Assembly: GCF_019091455.1 (NCBI RefSeq)
Contig: NZ_JAGXJN010000009.1
Coordinates: 1-64,000 of the forward strand
Reading direction: 5' to 3'
Origin: Chitinophaga sp. GbtcB8
Lineage (GTDB): Bacteria > Bacteroidota > Bacteroidia > Chitinophagales > Chitinophagaceae
Length of the DNA stretch: 64,000 nucleotides
Below the pieces are notes generated by a model. The model ran no database searches. It was not told where the DNA came from and saw nothing but the letters and a program-made list of their open reading frames with translations. Positions 16,475-24,645 of the stretch are shown piece after piece. Each line of letters opens with the position of its first letter. Position 1 is the first letter of the stretch. The translations under genes were made by a program, and so were the position numbers.

Positions 16475-17569
16475 TTATACCCCCTTTAAAAACTGCTCCT
16501 GTATAAAATCTGCTACCGCTACCAGGTCATTGGTCTGTTCATAAATACGCAGCTGTTTATCTGCGCCGGTGCCCTGTTCCAGGATACGGCTGGTATTTTC
16601 AATGAACGCGCGGGAGCCAAGATCATCCACCACATCATCCACAAAATCCAGCAGCTCATAAATAAGGGCGCGGGCATTCACTTCCATTTCCTTCCCAAAA
16701 TCAATCAGGTTGCCATCAATACCATAACGGGAAGCCCGCCATTTATTTTCATTTACCAGGGCGCGGTTATAAATAATAAAGTTCAGGTTTTGCGCGCGCA
16801 GCTTGTAGATCTTGGCGCATACAGCCTGGAACAGCGCGGCCAGGGTACAGGTTTCATCGGTCGTTAGTGGAATATCGCAAATGCGGAACTCCACGGTATT
16901 AAAGAACGGGTGCACGCGCAGGTCCCACCAGATCTTTTTAGCATTATCAATACAGTTGGTTTTAATAAGCAGCTTCACATAATTATCATATTCCTCTATG
17001 CTGCCAAAATAATCGGGTATGCCGGTGCGTGGGAATTTGTCGAACACCTTGGTGCGAAAGGATTTGAAGCCTGTATTGCGGCCCTCCCAAAAAGGGGAGT
17101 TAGTGCTTAATGCAAAAATATGCGGCAAAAAATAACGTACAGAGTTGGCTATGTGCAGGGCCATTTCCCGGTTCTCCATACCAACGTGCACGTGTAAACC
17201 AAAAATAAGGTTGGAGCGTGCAGCATCCTGCATTTCATTTACGATCTCAAAATAGCGGGGATGGTCGGTGATCAGCTGCAGCGCCCACTCAGAAAAGGGA
17301 TGGGTGCCGGATGCGCCGATACTATAACCCAGGTCGCCGGCAATGGTCCAGATGGTTTTACGTAGCAGGGCTACATCCTGCCGGGCTTCTTCAACATTGG
17401 TACAGATCTGTGTGCCTACTTCCACTACGGCCTGGTGAAACTCTGCTTTTACTTTATCGCGGATCAGCTTATGGGCCTGTTCTACGATCTTTTGCTCATG
17501 GGAGCAGAGTTCCCGGGTTTTCGGGTCCATCACCATGTATTCTTCTTCAATGCCAAGCGTGAATTGCAT
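16475..17569 (-). CDS. GCS2-family carboxylate-amine ligase (YbdK-like)
   Basis: 364 residues of the glutamate-cysteine ligase family 2 fold. Seen: TLGIEEEYMVMDP (acidic metal-binding start), EVGTQICTNVEEAR, ASGTHPFSEW, IFGLHVHVGMENREMAL and EFRICDIPLTTDET. Enzymes of this family join an amino acid amine to a carboxylate (often the gamma-carboxylate of glutamate) with ATP. In this gene cluster it could provide the first bond of a peptide-like product. Start and neighbouring repeat F leave a short leader. Confidence 0.92.
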   Translation of the reverse strand: MQFTLGIEEEYMVMDPKTRELCSHEQKIVEQAHKLIRDKVKAEFHQAVVEVGTQICTNVEEARQDVALLRKTIWTIAGDLGYSIGASGTHPFSEWALQLITDHPRYFEIVNEMQDAARSNLIFGLHVHVGMENREMALHIANSVRYFLPHIFALSTNSPFWEGRNTGFKSFRTKVFDKFPRTGIPDYFGSIEEYDNYVKLLIKTNCIDNAKKIWWDLRVHPFFNTVEFRICDIPLTTDETCTLAALFQAVCAKIYKLRAQNLNFIIYNRALVNENKWRASRYGIDGNLIDFGKEMEVNARALIYELLDFVDDVVDDLGSRAFIENTSRILEQGTGADKQLRIYEQTNDLVAVADFIQEQFLKGV

Positions 17570-17574
17570 AAGGT

Positions 17575-17728
17575 TTAGTTACGAATTACGAAATTACGGA
17601 TTACGAATGGATCAGAGCGGTTTATAGTAAATGTTGGTAATACTGCCTGGGTTAATATCTGACTATTTGATAGGTGTGATGTTTTGATCTTCCAATTCGT
17701 AATTGACAACTCGTAATGCTCCTTACGC
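17575..17728. repeat. Heptad inverted repeat F (ATTACGA family)
   Basis: Left arm GTTACGA, ATTACGA, AATTACGG, ATTACGA, ATGG (17579-17610). Right arm CCAATTCGTAATTG, ACAACTCGTAATG (17692-17719). About 80 nt lie between the arms. It separates the GCS2 gene start from the ATP-grasp gene stop and overlaps the last codons of the ATP-grasp gene. Confidence 0.82.
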
Positions 17729-18781
17729 TTCCTTTGCCTTCGCCTTCTTCACTTTCACCGGCTCATCCTCTTTTTTCTTTGCCGGTGTTTTCTTCTCCGC
17801 ACTCTTCTTCTCCTTTGCAGGCGCTTTTTTCTCCGCAACCACCTGCGCGTTCTCCTGCAAAAAGCCGCCCCAGCTAAGCTTTGCTGTACCCTTCTTAGCA
17901 GCCGTTGCTTTGGCCTTTTCAATTAAAAAAGCAGCGCTGGTAGCTACTATCCATTCAAAATTGGCTTCGCCAATGGTATGTATATCGGCTTCCGGGGCCG
18001 GGTTAAAGAAATCAATGGCATAGGGTACGCCCTGGTGCACAGCTATTTCCACGGTATTAATGTCATATCCCAGGTATTGATTCAGCCTGGTTACCTGTTT
18101 CACCAGTGTTTGCTGCAGCTGCTCATCCGGTGTAAAATCAGCTTCATAACGGTGCTGGTGCAGGCGGCGCGGATCATAGGCCATAATGCGTACCTGCCCG
18201 CCAATATAAAAGCAACGGTAGTAGCTTTCAAAGTGAATTTCTTCTTGCAGCAGCATTACCTGGTGGCCGGTGGCAGCGTGACGGTGAAAACATTCTTCGG
18301 CAGAAGTTACGCGGTGCACATTACGCCAGCCCCCGTCCGATAAAGGTTTCAGGTAAGCGGGAAAACCAGTATATGCAAAAATGGCTTCCCAGTCAAACGG
18401 GTAAGCCAGGTTTCGGAAACTATCTGAAGTAGTATGCGCAGGATGCTCGAAAGTAGGCAGCAGCACGGTTTTAGGTACCTGCAACCCGGCCTTCAGGGCC
18501 AGCTCATTGTTCACAAACTTTTCATCAGCGCTCCACCAGAAAGGGTTGTTAAGCACCACAGCGCCGTTTAATGCAGCATGTTTTAACCAGGAACGGTAAA
18601 AGGGCACGTGATGGGATATACGGTCCAGGATCACGGCATAACCGGTATCCTGCCCCTGTATCACCTTATCTATCACCACAGCTTCCGCCTGAATGCCTTT
18701 ATTGTTTAACTGGTTTATCCTGTCAATTAATGCCTGCGGAAAAATAGTTTCCTGGCCAAAGAGCACACCTATTTTTTTCAT
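17723..18781 (-). CDS. RimK-like ATP-grasp ligase with Lys/Ala/Pro-rich tail
   Basis: 352 residues. The ATP-grasp core shows KIGVLFGQETIFPQALIDRI, FPAYLKPLSDGGWRNVHRV (nucleotide-binding Lys), VMLLQEEIHFESYYRCFYIG and the Mg-binding DINTVEIAVHQGVPYAIDFF, with the metal ligand Asn in FFNPAPEAD. It should activate a carboxylate for amide formation. Residues about 316-352 form a histone H1-like tail (AEKKAPAKEKKSAEKKTPAK and on), with 15 Lys in 37 residues. Such tails bind nucleic acids or polyanions elsewhere; its role here is unknown. First ligase downstream of the esterase gene. Confidence 0.85.
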   Translation of the reverse strand: MKKIGVLFGQETIFPQALIDRINQLNNKGIQAEAVVIDKVIQGQDTGYAVILDRISHHVPFYRSWLKHAALNGAVVLNNPFWWSADEKFVNNELALKAGLQVPKTVLLPTFEHPAHTTSDSFRNLAYPFDWEAIFAYTGFPAYLKPLSDGGWRNVHRVTSAEECFHRHAATGHQVMLLQEEIHFESYYRCFYIGGQVRIMAYDPRRLHQHRYEADFTPDEQLQQTLVKQVTRLNQYLGYDINTVEIAVHQGVPYAIDFFNPAPEADIHTIGEANFEWIVATSAAFLIEKAKATAAKKGTAKLSWGGFLQENAQVVAEKKAPAKEKKSAEKKTPAKKKEDEPVKVKKAKAKEA

Positions 18782-18820
18782 GGTTGAATTTTTTTATGAT
18801 GATCTTGCATGGTTTCAATC

Positions 18821-19528
18821 TTACTTGATCAGCGACAAATAATACGGCAGCATCTCCTTCCACCAGGACCAGTCGTGCACTGCATTGGGGCGTACATCCA
18901 GCCAGTGGGGGATCTGCTTGTTAGCCAGTATGGCCGATAAATGTTCGTTCTGCGCACGGGCCACATCATGCTCCGCCACACCTAATATAATGCCCATACG
19001 CCATAGCGCGGCCGCTTTATTGCCCGGCATATAATCCACCGGGTTATTAAAATAAACGTTGTCATCATAATGCCCGTCCAGGCGGAAACGTACATCAAAC
19101 GTGCCGCTCAGGCTAAACAGGTAAGATACTTTTTCCGGGTAGCGGAAAGCAAAGTTGGCCGCATGGTATCCGCCAAAGCTGCACCCTGCCACGGCTACAC
19201 GCTGAATGCCGCTTTCCTGCACGGCGCGTTCCAGCACCTCGTGCAGCAGCGCCTGGTCATAACGGGTATGGTTATAGGCCCGCGCTGCAGGGGGAATGTG
19301 CCGGTTATACCAGCTGTGATGATCTATGCTATCGGGGCAGTAAATGCGTACCAGCTGCTGATCCACAAACCAGCGCAGGGATTCAATAAGGCCCCTGTCT
19401 TTGCTTTCGTAATGCCGGCCCATAGAGGTGGGGAACAGTATCAGCGGGTATCCCTCATCACCGAACACCAGCATTTCAAAATCTTTGCCCAGGTAGGGCG
19501 AATGCCATTTGTAGTAGTTTTCCGTCAC
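18821..19528 (-). CDS. Esterase-like alpha/beta hydrolase (esterase D type)
   Basis: 235 residues. Nucleophile elbow GCSFGG with Ser117, a preceding YYKWHSPYLGKDFEMLVFG strand set typical of the putative-esterase family, and a C-terminal VHDWSWWKEMLPYYL that supplies the catalytic His. No signal peptide, so it is probably cytoplasmic. It lies 39 bases upstream of the ATP-grasp gene on the same strand, so it is likely the first gene of the ligase cluster. It could hydrolyse or transfer an acyl or peptide ester of the product. Confidence 0.88.
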   Translation of the reverse strand: MTENYYKWHSPYLGKDFEMLVFGDEGYPLILFPTSMGRHYESKDRGLIESLRWFVDQQLVRIYCPDSIDHHSWYNRHIPPAARAYNHTRYDQALLHEVLERAVQESGIQRVAVAGCSFGGYHAANFAFRYPEKVSYLFSLSGTFDVRFRLDGHYDDNVYFNNPVDYMPGNKAAALWRMGIILGVAEHDVARAQNEHLSAILANKQIPHWLDVRPNAVHDWSWWKEMLPYYLSLIK

Positions 19529-19603
19529 TTACTAAAAATAGCGAAAAATGCCGGGATTTTGTTACCGCTGCAGTGTATAACCAGCTGGCAGGTAAAGCAG
19601 TAA

Positions 19604-19642
19604 AACAAAAAAGGTGTCTCAATGTATGAGACACCCTTTTTT
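19604..19642 (-). terminator. Intrinsic terminator of the Oar-like receptor gene
   Basis: Stem GGTGTCTCA (19613-19621), loop ATGTA, stem TGAGACACC (19627-19635). Flanked by A7 on the left and CTTTTTT on the right. It is placed after the receptor stop on the minus strand and could also act on the plus strand. Confidence 0.88.
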
Positions 19643-19663
19643 ATCAGGAAGAAAATACGGTGC

Positions 19664-22600
19664 TTAGAAGCTATAACGCAAACCTACCTGCATGTTCCAG
19701 CGGGAAAGGAAGTTGGAATAAGCCCAGGGCTCCTTCGTATACTGGTTAGTACCGAACTGCGGGTTAAAGGTAAAGGTAGGCGTGTTGGGATCTATCCAGG
19801 CAGTGGTTTTAGCCAGGTTAAGCGGTTGCAGCTCCTGGTTGGTATTACCCGGGTAGTAAGCACGTCCCCAGTTCTTGTTCAGCAGGTTGCTTACGTTAAA
19901 AATATCGAAAGTAAGGCTCAGCGTATGATCCTTAATTACAGCAAAATCTTCAGCCACTTTCAGGTCAAAGTGGTTTTCCCAGGGCAGGCGTGCGCCATTC
20001 CTTTCGGTATTCTTACCCACGTGATCGCGCAGGTATTTGTTGGAGTTCACATATTCCTGGAACATGGCATACTGCTGCTCCGGAGTATAGGTAGTTGAAC
20101 CTACTACCAGGGTGCTGAACTGTGCTGCGCTGTTGGGTATATACATCAGGTCAGCGCTGTTGCTGGTGTTGGCAGAGGTACGGGTGGTACCGTCATCACC
20201 ATTCACATCACCAAAGTATACATAGGAAAGCGGCTGGCCAGACTGGCCGGTGTATACCAGGCCAATGTTGGTAGAGAACTTACCATACCTGAAGCGTTTG
20301 CCAACATAACCCACAATGCGTGAACCCTGGTCGTAGTTATTACGGGCCAGGTCCAGGTTGTTAAGGCCATTGATGTTGTAGGCAAAACGGTAGTTGGAGG
20401 TGGCAGTAGAAGAAGTACCGTCATTCACACCGTAAGAGTGGCCCAGGCTGTAAGACAGGCTGGCCGTCCAACCCTGGCTGAATGATTTCTGCAGCTGTGC
20501 AGTAATGTTATAAGAATAACCTTTAGTGGTATTACCCAGTGCCAGTATCTTGGTAAAGTTCGGGTCTACCAGGGAACCATAAAAAGGACGTTTGGTATCG
20601 CCCAGGTTAATAGTACCGGTAGAAGGCGCCAGGTTCAGATCATGATACAGGATATCCTGGACGGTTTTGGTATAAATACCTTCCAAGGTACCCACAATGC
20701 CGTAAGGCAGCTTCTGGTCTATAGCCAGGTTAGCACGTAACACCCGCGGGAATTTGAAATCACGTTCGGTTACGTCAATTTCAGTAGGCGCCGGCGTACC
20801 GCCAGTGCTGGGAGCCGGCCGGTAAGGGTTATTGGGGTTGAAGGTAATACCTGCAGCTTTTACCGCAGCGGCATTGTTGGCCGAATAGCTGATCCTGGTC
20901 ACACCAGTACCTGCGTATTGGTTAGAGACCCATACAAAAGGTACGCGGCCGGTAAATAAACCTACACCGCCACGCAGCTGGGTAGTACCGTCTTTTTTAA
21001 CATCCCAGTTAAAGCCTGCTCTTGGAGCCAGCAGTATCTGCGACTTAGGCATTTGATTGGTAGCCACATTATTTGCTTTGGCTACTGCTGAATTATTGAA
21101 GAAATCATTGGCAGCCGGTTTATTGAAGAACACCGGCATGTCTGCCCTGATACCGTAGGTCAGCTTAAAGTTATCAGTAACATCAAAAACATCCTGCACA
21201 TACAGGCCAAATTGTGCGGCATGCATTACAGAAGCTGCCAGGTCATTACCACCTTTGGTTGAGTAGTTGGTGGTATAGCTGTTCAGGGCAACATTCGCCT
21301 TAAAAGAATCTATGCTGTTATAGCTATAGTTACCTAATATACCCTGCATGAATACGTTGTTGGTATTATAGAACTGGTTGTCTGTACCAACGGTGAACGT
21401 ATGTTTGCCGTAATAAATGGTGAAGTTATCAGTAATGGTATAGTTGTTCTGGTCCAGCTTGTTGGCTTGTGAGCTGTTCTCTGTACCAAAACGGTAGGTA
21501 GCGCCATTATCTGAAATGCTTACAGCCGGGAACGGATCGCCGGGAGTAGCGCGGTTATCACGGGTAGCATTATACGTTACACGCAGCATATTGGAAAACC
21601 TGCTGGATATATTGGAGTTCAGCTCCAGTACAGTAGAGTTGTTGGTAGAGTTGAACTTGTAACCATTATTCAGGAAGCTCATAGCAGTGCGGGAGTCGCT
21701 GATGATCAGGTTACTGCCTTTTACAAAGCTGTGGCGGAGGGTCAGCTTGTTCTTTTCATTAATGTTCCAGTCAACACGCGCAAAAACGGAGTTGGCTTCT
21801 TTGGGAATACTAATGCCATTGTAAGCACCCGGATCATAGCTCCAGCCAACGTGTTTGCTTTCGTCTTTCAGGAAATCGCTCAGGTCCTTTACCACATTGG
21901 CGTCAATGGAAGAAGCGCCGCTGCCGGGCTGGAAGTCCAGCGGACGGCTGCGTCTTTGTCCTTCATAGTTAATGAAGAAGAACAGTTTGTCTTTAATGAT
22001 CGGGCCACCTAAACGGGCGCCAAAGGTCCAGTCATGGAAATCACCGTATTTATCACGGGTATCAGCACTTTTACCTACAAAAGACTGGTTCTGGTTGAAA
22101 GTGTAGGCAGATCCGTGCATCTGGTTGGAGCCGGAACGGGTTACTGCATTCACACCACCGCCGGTAAAACCGCCCAGGGTTACATCATAGGGCGACAGCA
22201 CCACCTGTACCTGCTCAATAGCGTCGAATGGTATAGGGTTGATGCTGGCCTGTCCGCCGTTAGTGCCGCTGGCTGCAAGACCAAATACGTCTGTGGCGTT
22301 GGCGCCGTCAATGGTGAACTGGTTATATTTATTGCTTGCGCCGGCAAAGGAAATACCCATGGTAGAGCCGTCAGAGGCGTCCCTTCTGGCTTGTGCCTGC
22401 GGTACCAGGCGCACAAAGTCGTTAATGTTACGGCTGGTAGTAGGGAGGGTTTGCAGCTGCTGTTGCGACAAGTTGGTTTGGGTACCTTGTCTTTCCGGGG
22501 AAATAAGGGCGTTCCTGTTATAGATCACCTCTACTTCGTTCAGGGATTTGGAATTGTCTTCCAGCTGAACATTCAGTTTGGCAGGTACACCCAGCTGCAG

Positions 22601-22885
22601 GGAAATGTCCTGGTAGGTACGGGTTACATATCCAATAAAGGTTACTTCTATTTTATAGGGGCCGCCAACCTTCATGTTAGGGATGTTAAAGCGCCCTTCC
22701 GCCTGGGAAATGGTTCCGTAAACGGTTCCCGTAGGTACGTGGGTGGCTTTTACAGTGGCGCCGATAAGTCCTTCATTCTTATTGTCCTTTATAACACCGG
22801 TAAGGCTACTCGTCGTAACCTGAGCATAGGAAAAAATAGTACTCAGCACGAGGGTAACAGTGAGTAGAAATTTGTGAAATCCCAT
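19664..22885 (-). CDS. Oar-like TonB-dependent outer-membrane receptor
   Basis: 1073 residues. A signal peptide (LLTVTLVLSTIFSYAQ) is followed by a carboxypeptidase-regulatory-like domain (about 22-105; GVIKDNKNEGLIGATVKATH), a plug (NRNALISPERQGTQTNLSQQ ... FDAIEQVQVVLSPYDVTLGG) and a long beta-barrel ending in NMQVGLRYSF with terminal Phe. The sequence and domain order fit Oar-type receptors, which are thought to import or handle large substrates such as peptides or proteins. No SusD partner is nearby. Expressed alone, with its own terminator. Confidence 0.93.
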   Translation of the reverse strand: MGFHKFLLTVTLVLSTIFSYAQVTTSSLTGVIKDNKNEGLIGATVKATHVPTGTVYGTISQAEGRFNIPNMKVGGPYKIEVTFIGYVTRTYQDISLQLGVPAKLNVQLEDNSKSLNEVEVIYNRNALISPERQGTQTNLSQQQLQTLPTTSRNINDFVRLVPQAQARRDASDGSTMGISFAGASNKYNQFTIDGANATDVFGLAASGTNGGQASINPIPFDAIEQVQVVLSPYDVTLGGFTGGGVNAVTRSGSNQMHGSAYTFNQNQSFVGKSADTRDKYGDFHDWTFGARLGGPIIKDKLFFFINYEGQRRSRPLDFQPGSGASSIDANVVKDLSDFLKDESKHVGWSYDPGAYNGISIPKEANSVFARVDWNINEKNKLTLRHSFVKGSNLIISDSRTAMSFLNNGYKFNSTNNSTVLELNSNISSRFSNMLRVTYNATRDNRATPGDPFPAVSISDNGATYRFGTENSSQANKLDQNNYTITDNFTIYYGKHTFTVGTDNQFYNTNNVFMQGILGNYSYNSIDSFKANVALNSYTTNYSTKGGNDLAASVMHAAQFGLYVQDVFDVTDNFKLTYGIRADMPVFFNKPAANDFFNNSAVAKANNVATNQMPKSQILLAPRAGFNWDVKKDGTTQLRGGVGLFTGRVPFVWVSNQYAGTGVTRISYSANNAAAVKAAGITFNPNNPYRPAPSTGGTPAPTEIDVTERDFKFPRVLRANLAIDQKLPYGIVGTLEGIYTKTVQDILYHDLNLAPSTGTINLGDTKRPFYGSLVDPNFTKILALGNTTKGYSYNITAQLQKSFSQGWTASLSYSLGHSYGVNDGTSSTATSNYRFAYNINGLNNLDLARNNYDQGSRIVGYVGKRFRYGKFSTNIGLVYTGQSGQPLSYVYFGDVNGDDGTTRTSANTSNSADLMYIPNSAAQFSTLVVGSTTYTPEQQYAMFQEYVNSNKYLRDHVGKNTERNGARLPWENHFDLKVAEDFAVIKDHTLSLTFDIFNVSNLLNKNWGRAYYPGNTNQELQPLNLAKTTAWIDPNTPTFTFNPQFGTNQYTKEPWAYSNFLSRWNMQVGLRYSF

Positions 22886-23339
22886 AATTCTAGCAAGTTT
22901 GATTTACCCCGCAAAATTGAGAAATAATCATATTAAAATTTTAACGGTAAATTAACAAATTGTTAAGGTGTGATGGTTTTTATTGGGCGCTACAGGCTGC
23001 TTGGAGGTTATTTAATTCTATGCCAATCCGTTTCCATTTATTTCAAGGACTGTTCAAAGAAATTAACATTCTTCAAATCTATTTGTTTATAATATGTAAA
23101 AAATGTGGAAAAGTGGCGGTGTTTTCGCAGTGGCCGGGCTCGCAAACTTGTTTTTCGGTACAGAAATCAGCTTTTACAGGTCCTTTTTTCGTTTATTTTC
23201 TCAGTAAAACGCCACATCAACCCCACCTCATTCCCGGATCAAGTCCACCTCAAGTCCGCCTGTTCCTCTATTATTATTAATGTAATCTCCGTGTGAACAA
23301 AGTGTAACACCCGTTGTTAATTAAGGAAAAGCTCATCCT
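22886..23339. other. Divergent intergenic region without a gene
   Basis: 454 bases between the Oar-like receptor (-) and the unknown gene at 23340 (+). Both flanks are AT-rich, and the middle (23100-23260) is of higher GC. It holds short frames only, none with a convincing start or domain. It must contain the promoters of both genes, but I see no clear -33/-7 pair. No RNA gene recognised. Confidence 0.6.
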
Positions 23340-24245
23340 ATGGCTATCTTAAAAGGTCCTATGAAGCTGGAGGGCAGGGTAGGAGACCTGATCTTTTACC
23401 GGCGCGGCAATAAAACCTGCTGCCGCAGCATGCCTGCGTACAAACCCGGCAGCATGACCGCCGCCAGTAAGCAAAGCGCCGGCGAGTTCGGCCAGGCCAG
23501 CAAGGCCGGCAAATTATTCCGCCAGGCGCTCAGCGGCCTGTGGCCCATACCGCAGGATAGCGGTATGGTAAACCGCCTGAATAAAACGATGTACAGCGCC
23601 CTCCGGGCCGATCCGCATCCGCGGGGTCAGCGTGTTATTACGCCTGCCGCTTTAAAAGAAGCGCTGAAGAATTTCCGGTTTAATAATAAAGCAGTCCCTA
23701 ACATCCAGGTTAGCTGCACCCGGGAAAAAGGGCAGCTGCGGATCCTTTTGCCGGAGGATTGGGTACAGCGGTTAAAACGCCCCCGTTATGCCTCCCATGT
23801 ACAGGTGCAGGTAGCTGCCCTGGTTATGGATGCCGCCACCGGCGCCTGCCGCAAAGTGGCTACCGTAACGGATTGCGTAGCGCTGGACGCCTCGCACACG
23901 GCTGTTTTACCCCTGTTACAATCACCCCCGGATCCGCGGCTTACCACCGTAGTGGTGCTGCAGCTGCGTTTTATTAAAGAAGAAACAAATGGTCAGATCT
24001 ATTCCTCTGCAGAAAAAACAGGGATGCTGTCCTGCATAATAGAAGTATTGCTGCCGGAAAAGAAGCTCAAACCAGCCCCTGGAAAGCAGCCCTCGTCACA
24101 CACCCCGGCAGCCTTGCCGGGTAAACAGCCGGCAGCCATTGCCCGTAAAAGGCCTCGGGTGGTGGAAGCCATTGCTGCGCCCCCGGGGCCTAAAACATCC
24201 GCCCATGCACCGCAAAACCGCAGCTTCCACGAAAGCCCCTCATAA
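23340..24245 (+). CDS. Unknown protein with phage-structural-like N-terminus and Pro/Lys/Ala-rich tail
   Basis: 301 residues. The N-terminus MAILKGPMKLEGRVGDLIFY, followed by RRGNKTCCRSMPAYKPGS, resembles the start of DUF6266-type proteins of Bacteroidota (a short strand plus GxxGDxxFY and RSMP). Residues about 45-230 look like a compact mixed fold with Trp/Phe positions. Residues about 232-301 are low-complexity (KPAPGKQPSSHTPAALPGKQ) and probably disordered. No signal peptide or catalytic motif. The stop abuts inverted repeat H. The gene is monocistronic. Confidence 0.7.
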   Translation: MAILKGPMKLEGRVGDLIFYRRGNKTCCRSMPAYKPGSMTAASKQSAGEFGQASKAGKLFRQALSGLWPIPQDSGMVNRLNKTMYSALRADPHPRGQRVITPAALKEALKNFRFNNKAVPNIQVSCTREKGQLRILLPEDWVQRLKRPRYASHVQVQVAALVMDAATGACRKVATVTDCVALDASHTAVLPLLQSPPDPRLTTVVVLQLRFIKEETNGQIYSSAEKTGMLSCIIEVLLPEKKLKPAPGKQPSSHTPAALPGKQPAAIARKRPRVVEAIAAPPGPKTSAHAPQNRSFHESPS

Positions 24246-24374
24246 ATTTGCAAATATGCAGATGTGCAGATGAATGCGCCAACATTCCTGCAAACACCAG
24301 CACATTAGCATATTAGCACATCAGCACATTCCAAACCATCTGCACATCTGCATATTTGCATAACCGCACATTCC
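24244..24374. repeat. Octad inverted repeat H (GCAGATGT family)
   Basis: Starts at the stop codon of 23340-24245. The arms contain a perfect 24-nt complement: 24249-24272 (TGCAAATA, TGCAGATG, TGCAGATG) and 24337-24360 (CATCTGC, ACATCTGC, ATATTTGC). The loop region itself is an 8-nt tandem (AGCACATT, AGCATATT, AGCACATC, AGCACATT). The period here is 8 rather than 7. Confidence 0.88.
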
Positions 24375-24381
24375 CAGGCCA

Positions 24382-24392
24382 CCCCCCCCCCC
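24382..24392 (+). repeat. Homopolymeric C11 tract
   Basis: Eleven consecutive C just after repeat H, 254 bases upstream of ribBA. Prone to slippage; whether it has a regulatory effect is unknown. Confidence 0.9.
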
Positions 24393-24470
24393 TTTCCTGC
24401 ATTTAAATAGCAGTAGCGCAAACGCGCTGCTTAATTTTGCTTTTTCATGACAATCACAACTATGCCATCA

Positions 24471-24496
24471 ACCAGGGGCCCCTGCACCTGGTTTTT
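24471..24496 (+). terminator. Terminator-like hairpin upstream of ribBA
   Basis: ACCAGG (24471-24476) pairs with CCTGGT (24487-24492), followed by TTTTCTTT. The nested palindrome CAGGGGCCCCTG (24473-24484) gives an alternative fold. It may end read-through from the gene upstream. I see no FMN-riboswitch signature around it. Confidence 0.55.
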
Positions 24497-24607
24497 CTTT
24501 AACTGTACCTGGATCAACATCTTAGGAATAAAGGATCCGCAATTGATCCGTGGAAGGCGGCACTTACCTGCCGGTACCTGACCTGCCCACAGCAACCTAA
24601 TTTGTGC

Positions 24608-24615
24608 TAACTTTG
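24608..24615 (+). promoter_or_regulatory. Candidate -7 element of ribBA
   Basis: TAACTTTG is an exact TAnnTTTG match, 30 bases upstream of the ATG, giving a short leader. No clear TTTG at -33. Confidence 0.5.
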
Positions 24616-24645
24616 CCCATTATTTCAACTGACTGATCTTTATAT

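Noticed and set aside
22034..22867. 277-residue frame on the plus strand opposite the Oar-like receptor gene
   Set aside because: It lies wholly antisense to a clear receptor gene, has no recognisable domain, and reflects codon bias of the real gene.
24447..24581. 44-codon leader peptide-like frame (MTITTMPSTRGPCTWFFFNC...)
   Set aside because: It has no run of regulatory codons tied to riboflavin and overlaps the terminator-like hairpin and the sequence upstream of the promoter candidate; no support beyond an open frame.
24400..24645. FMN riboswitch before ribBA
   Set aside because: I looked for the conserved RFN blocks (GGTGAAATTCCC-like and ACCGGCGGT-like) and found none.
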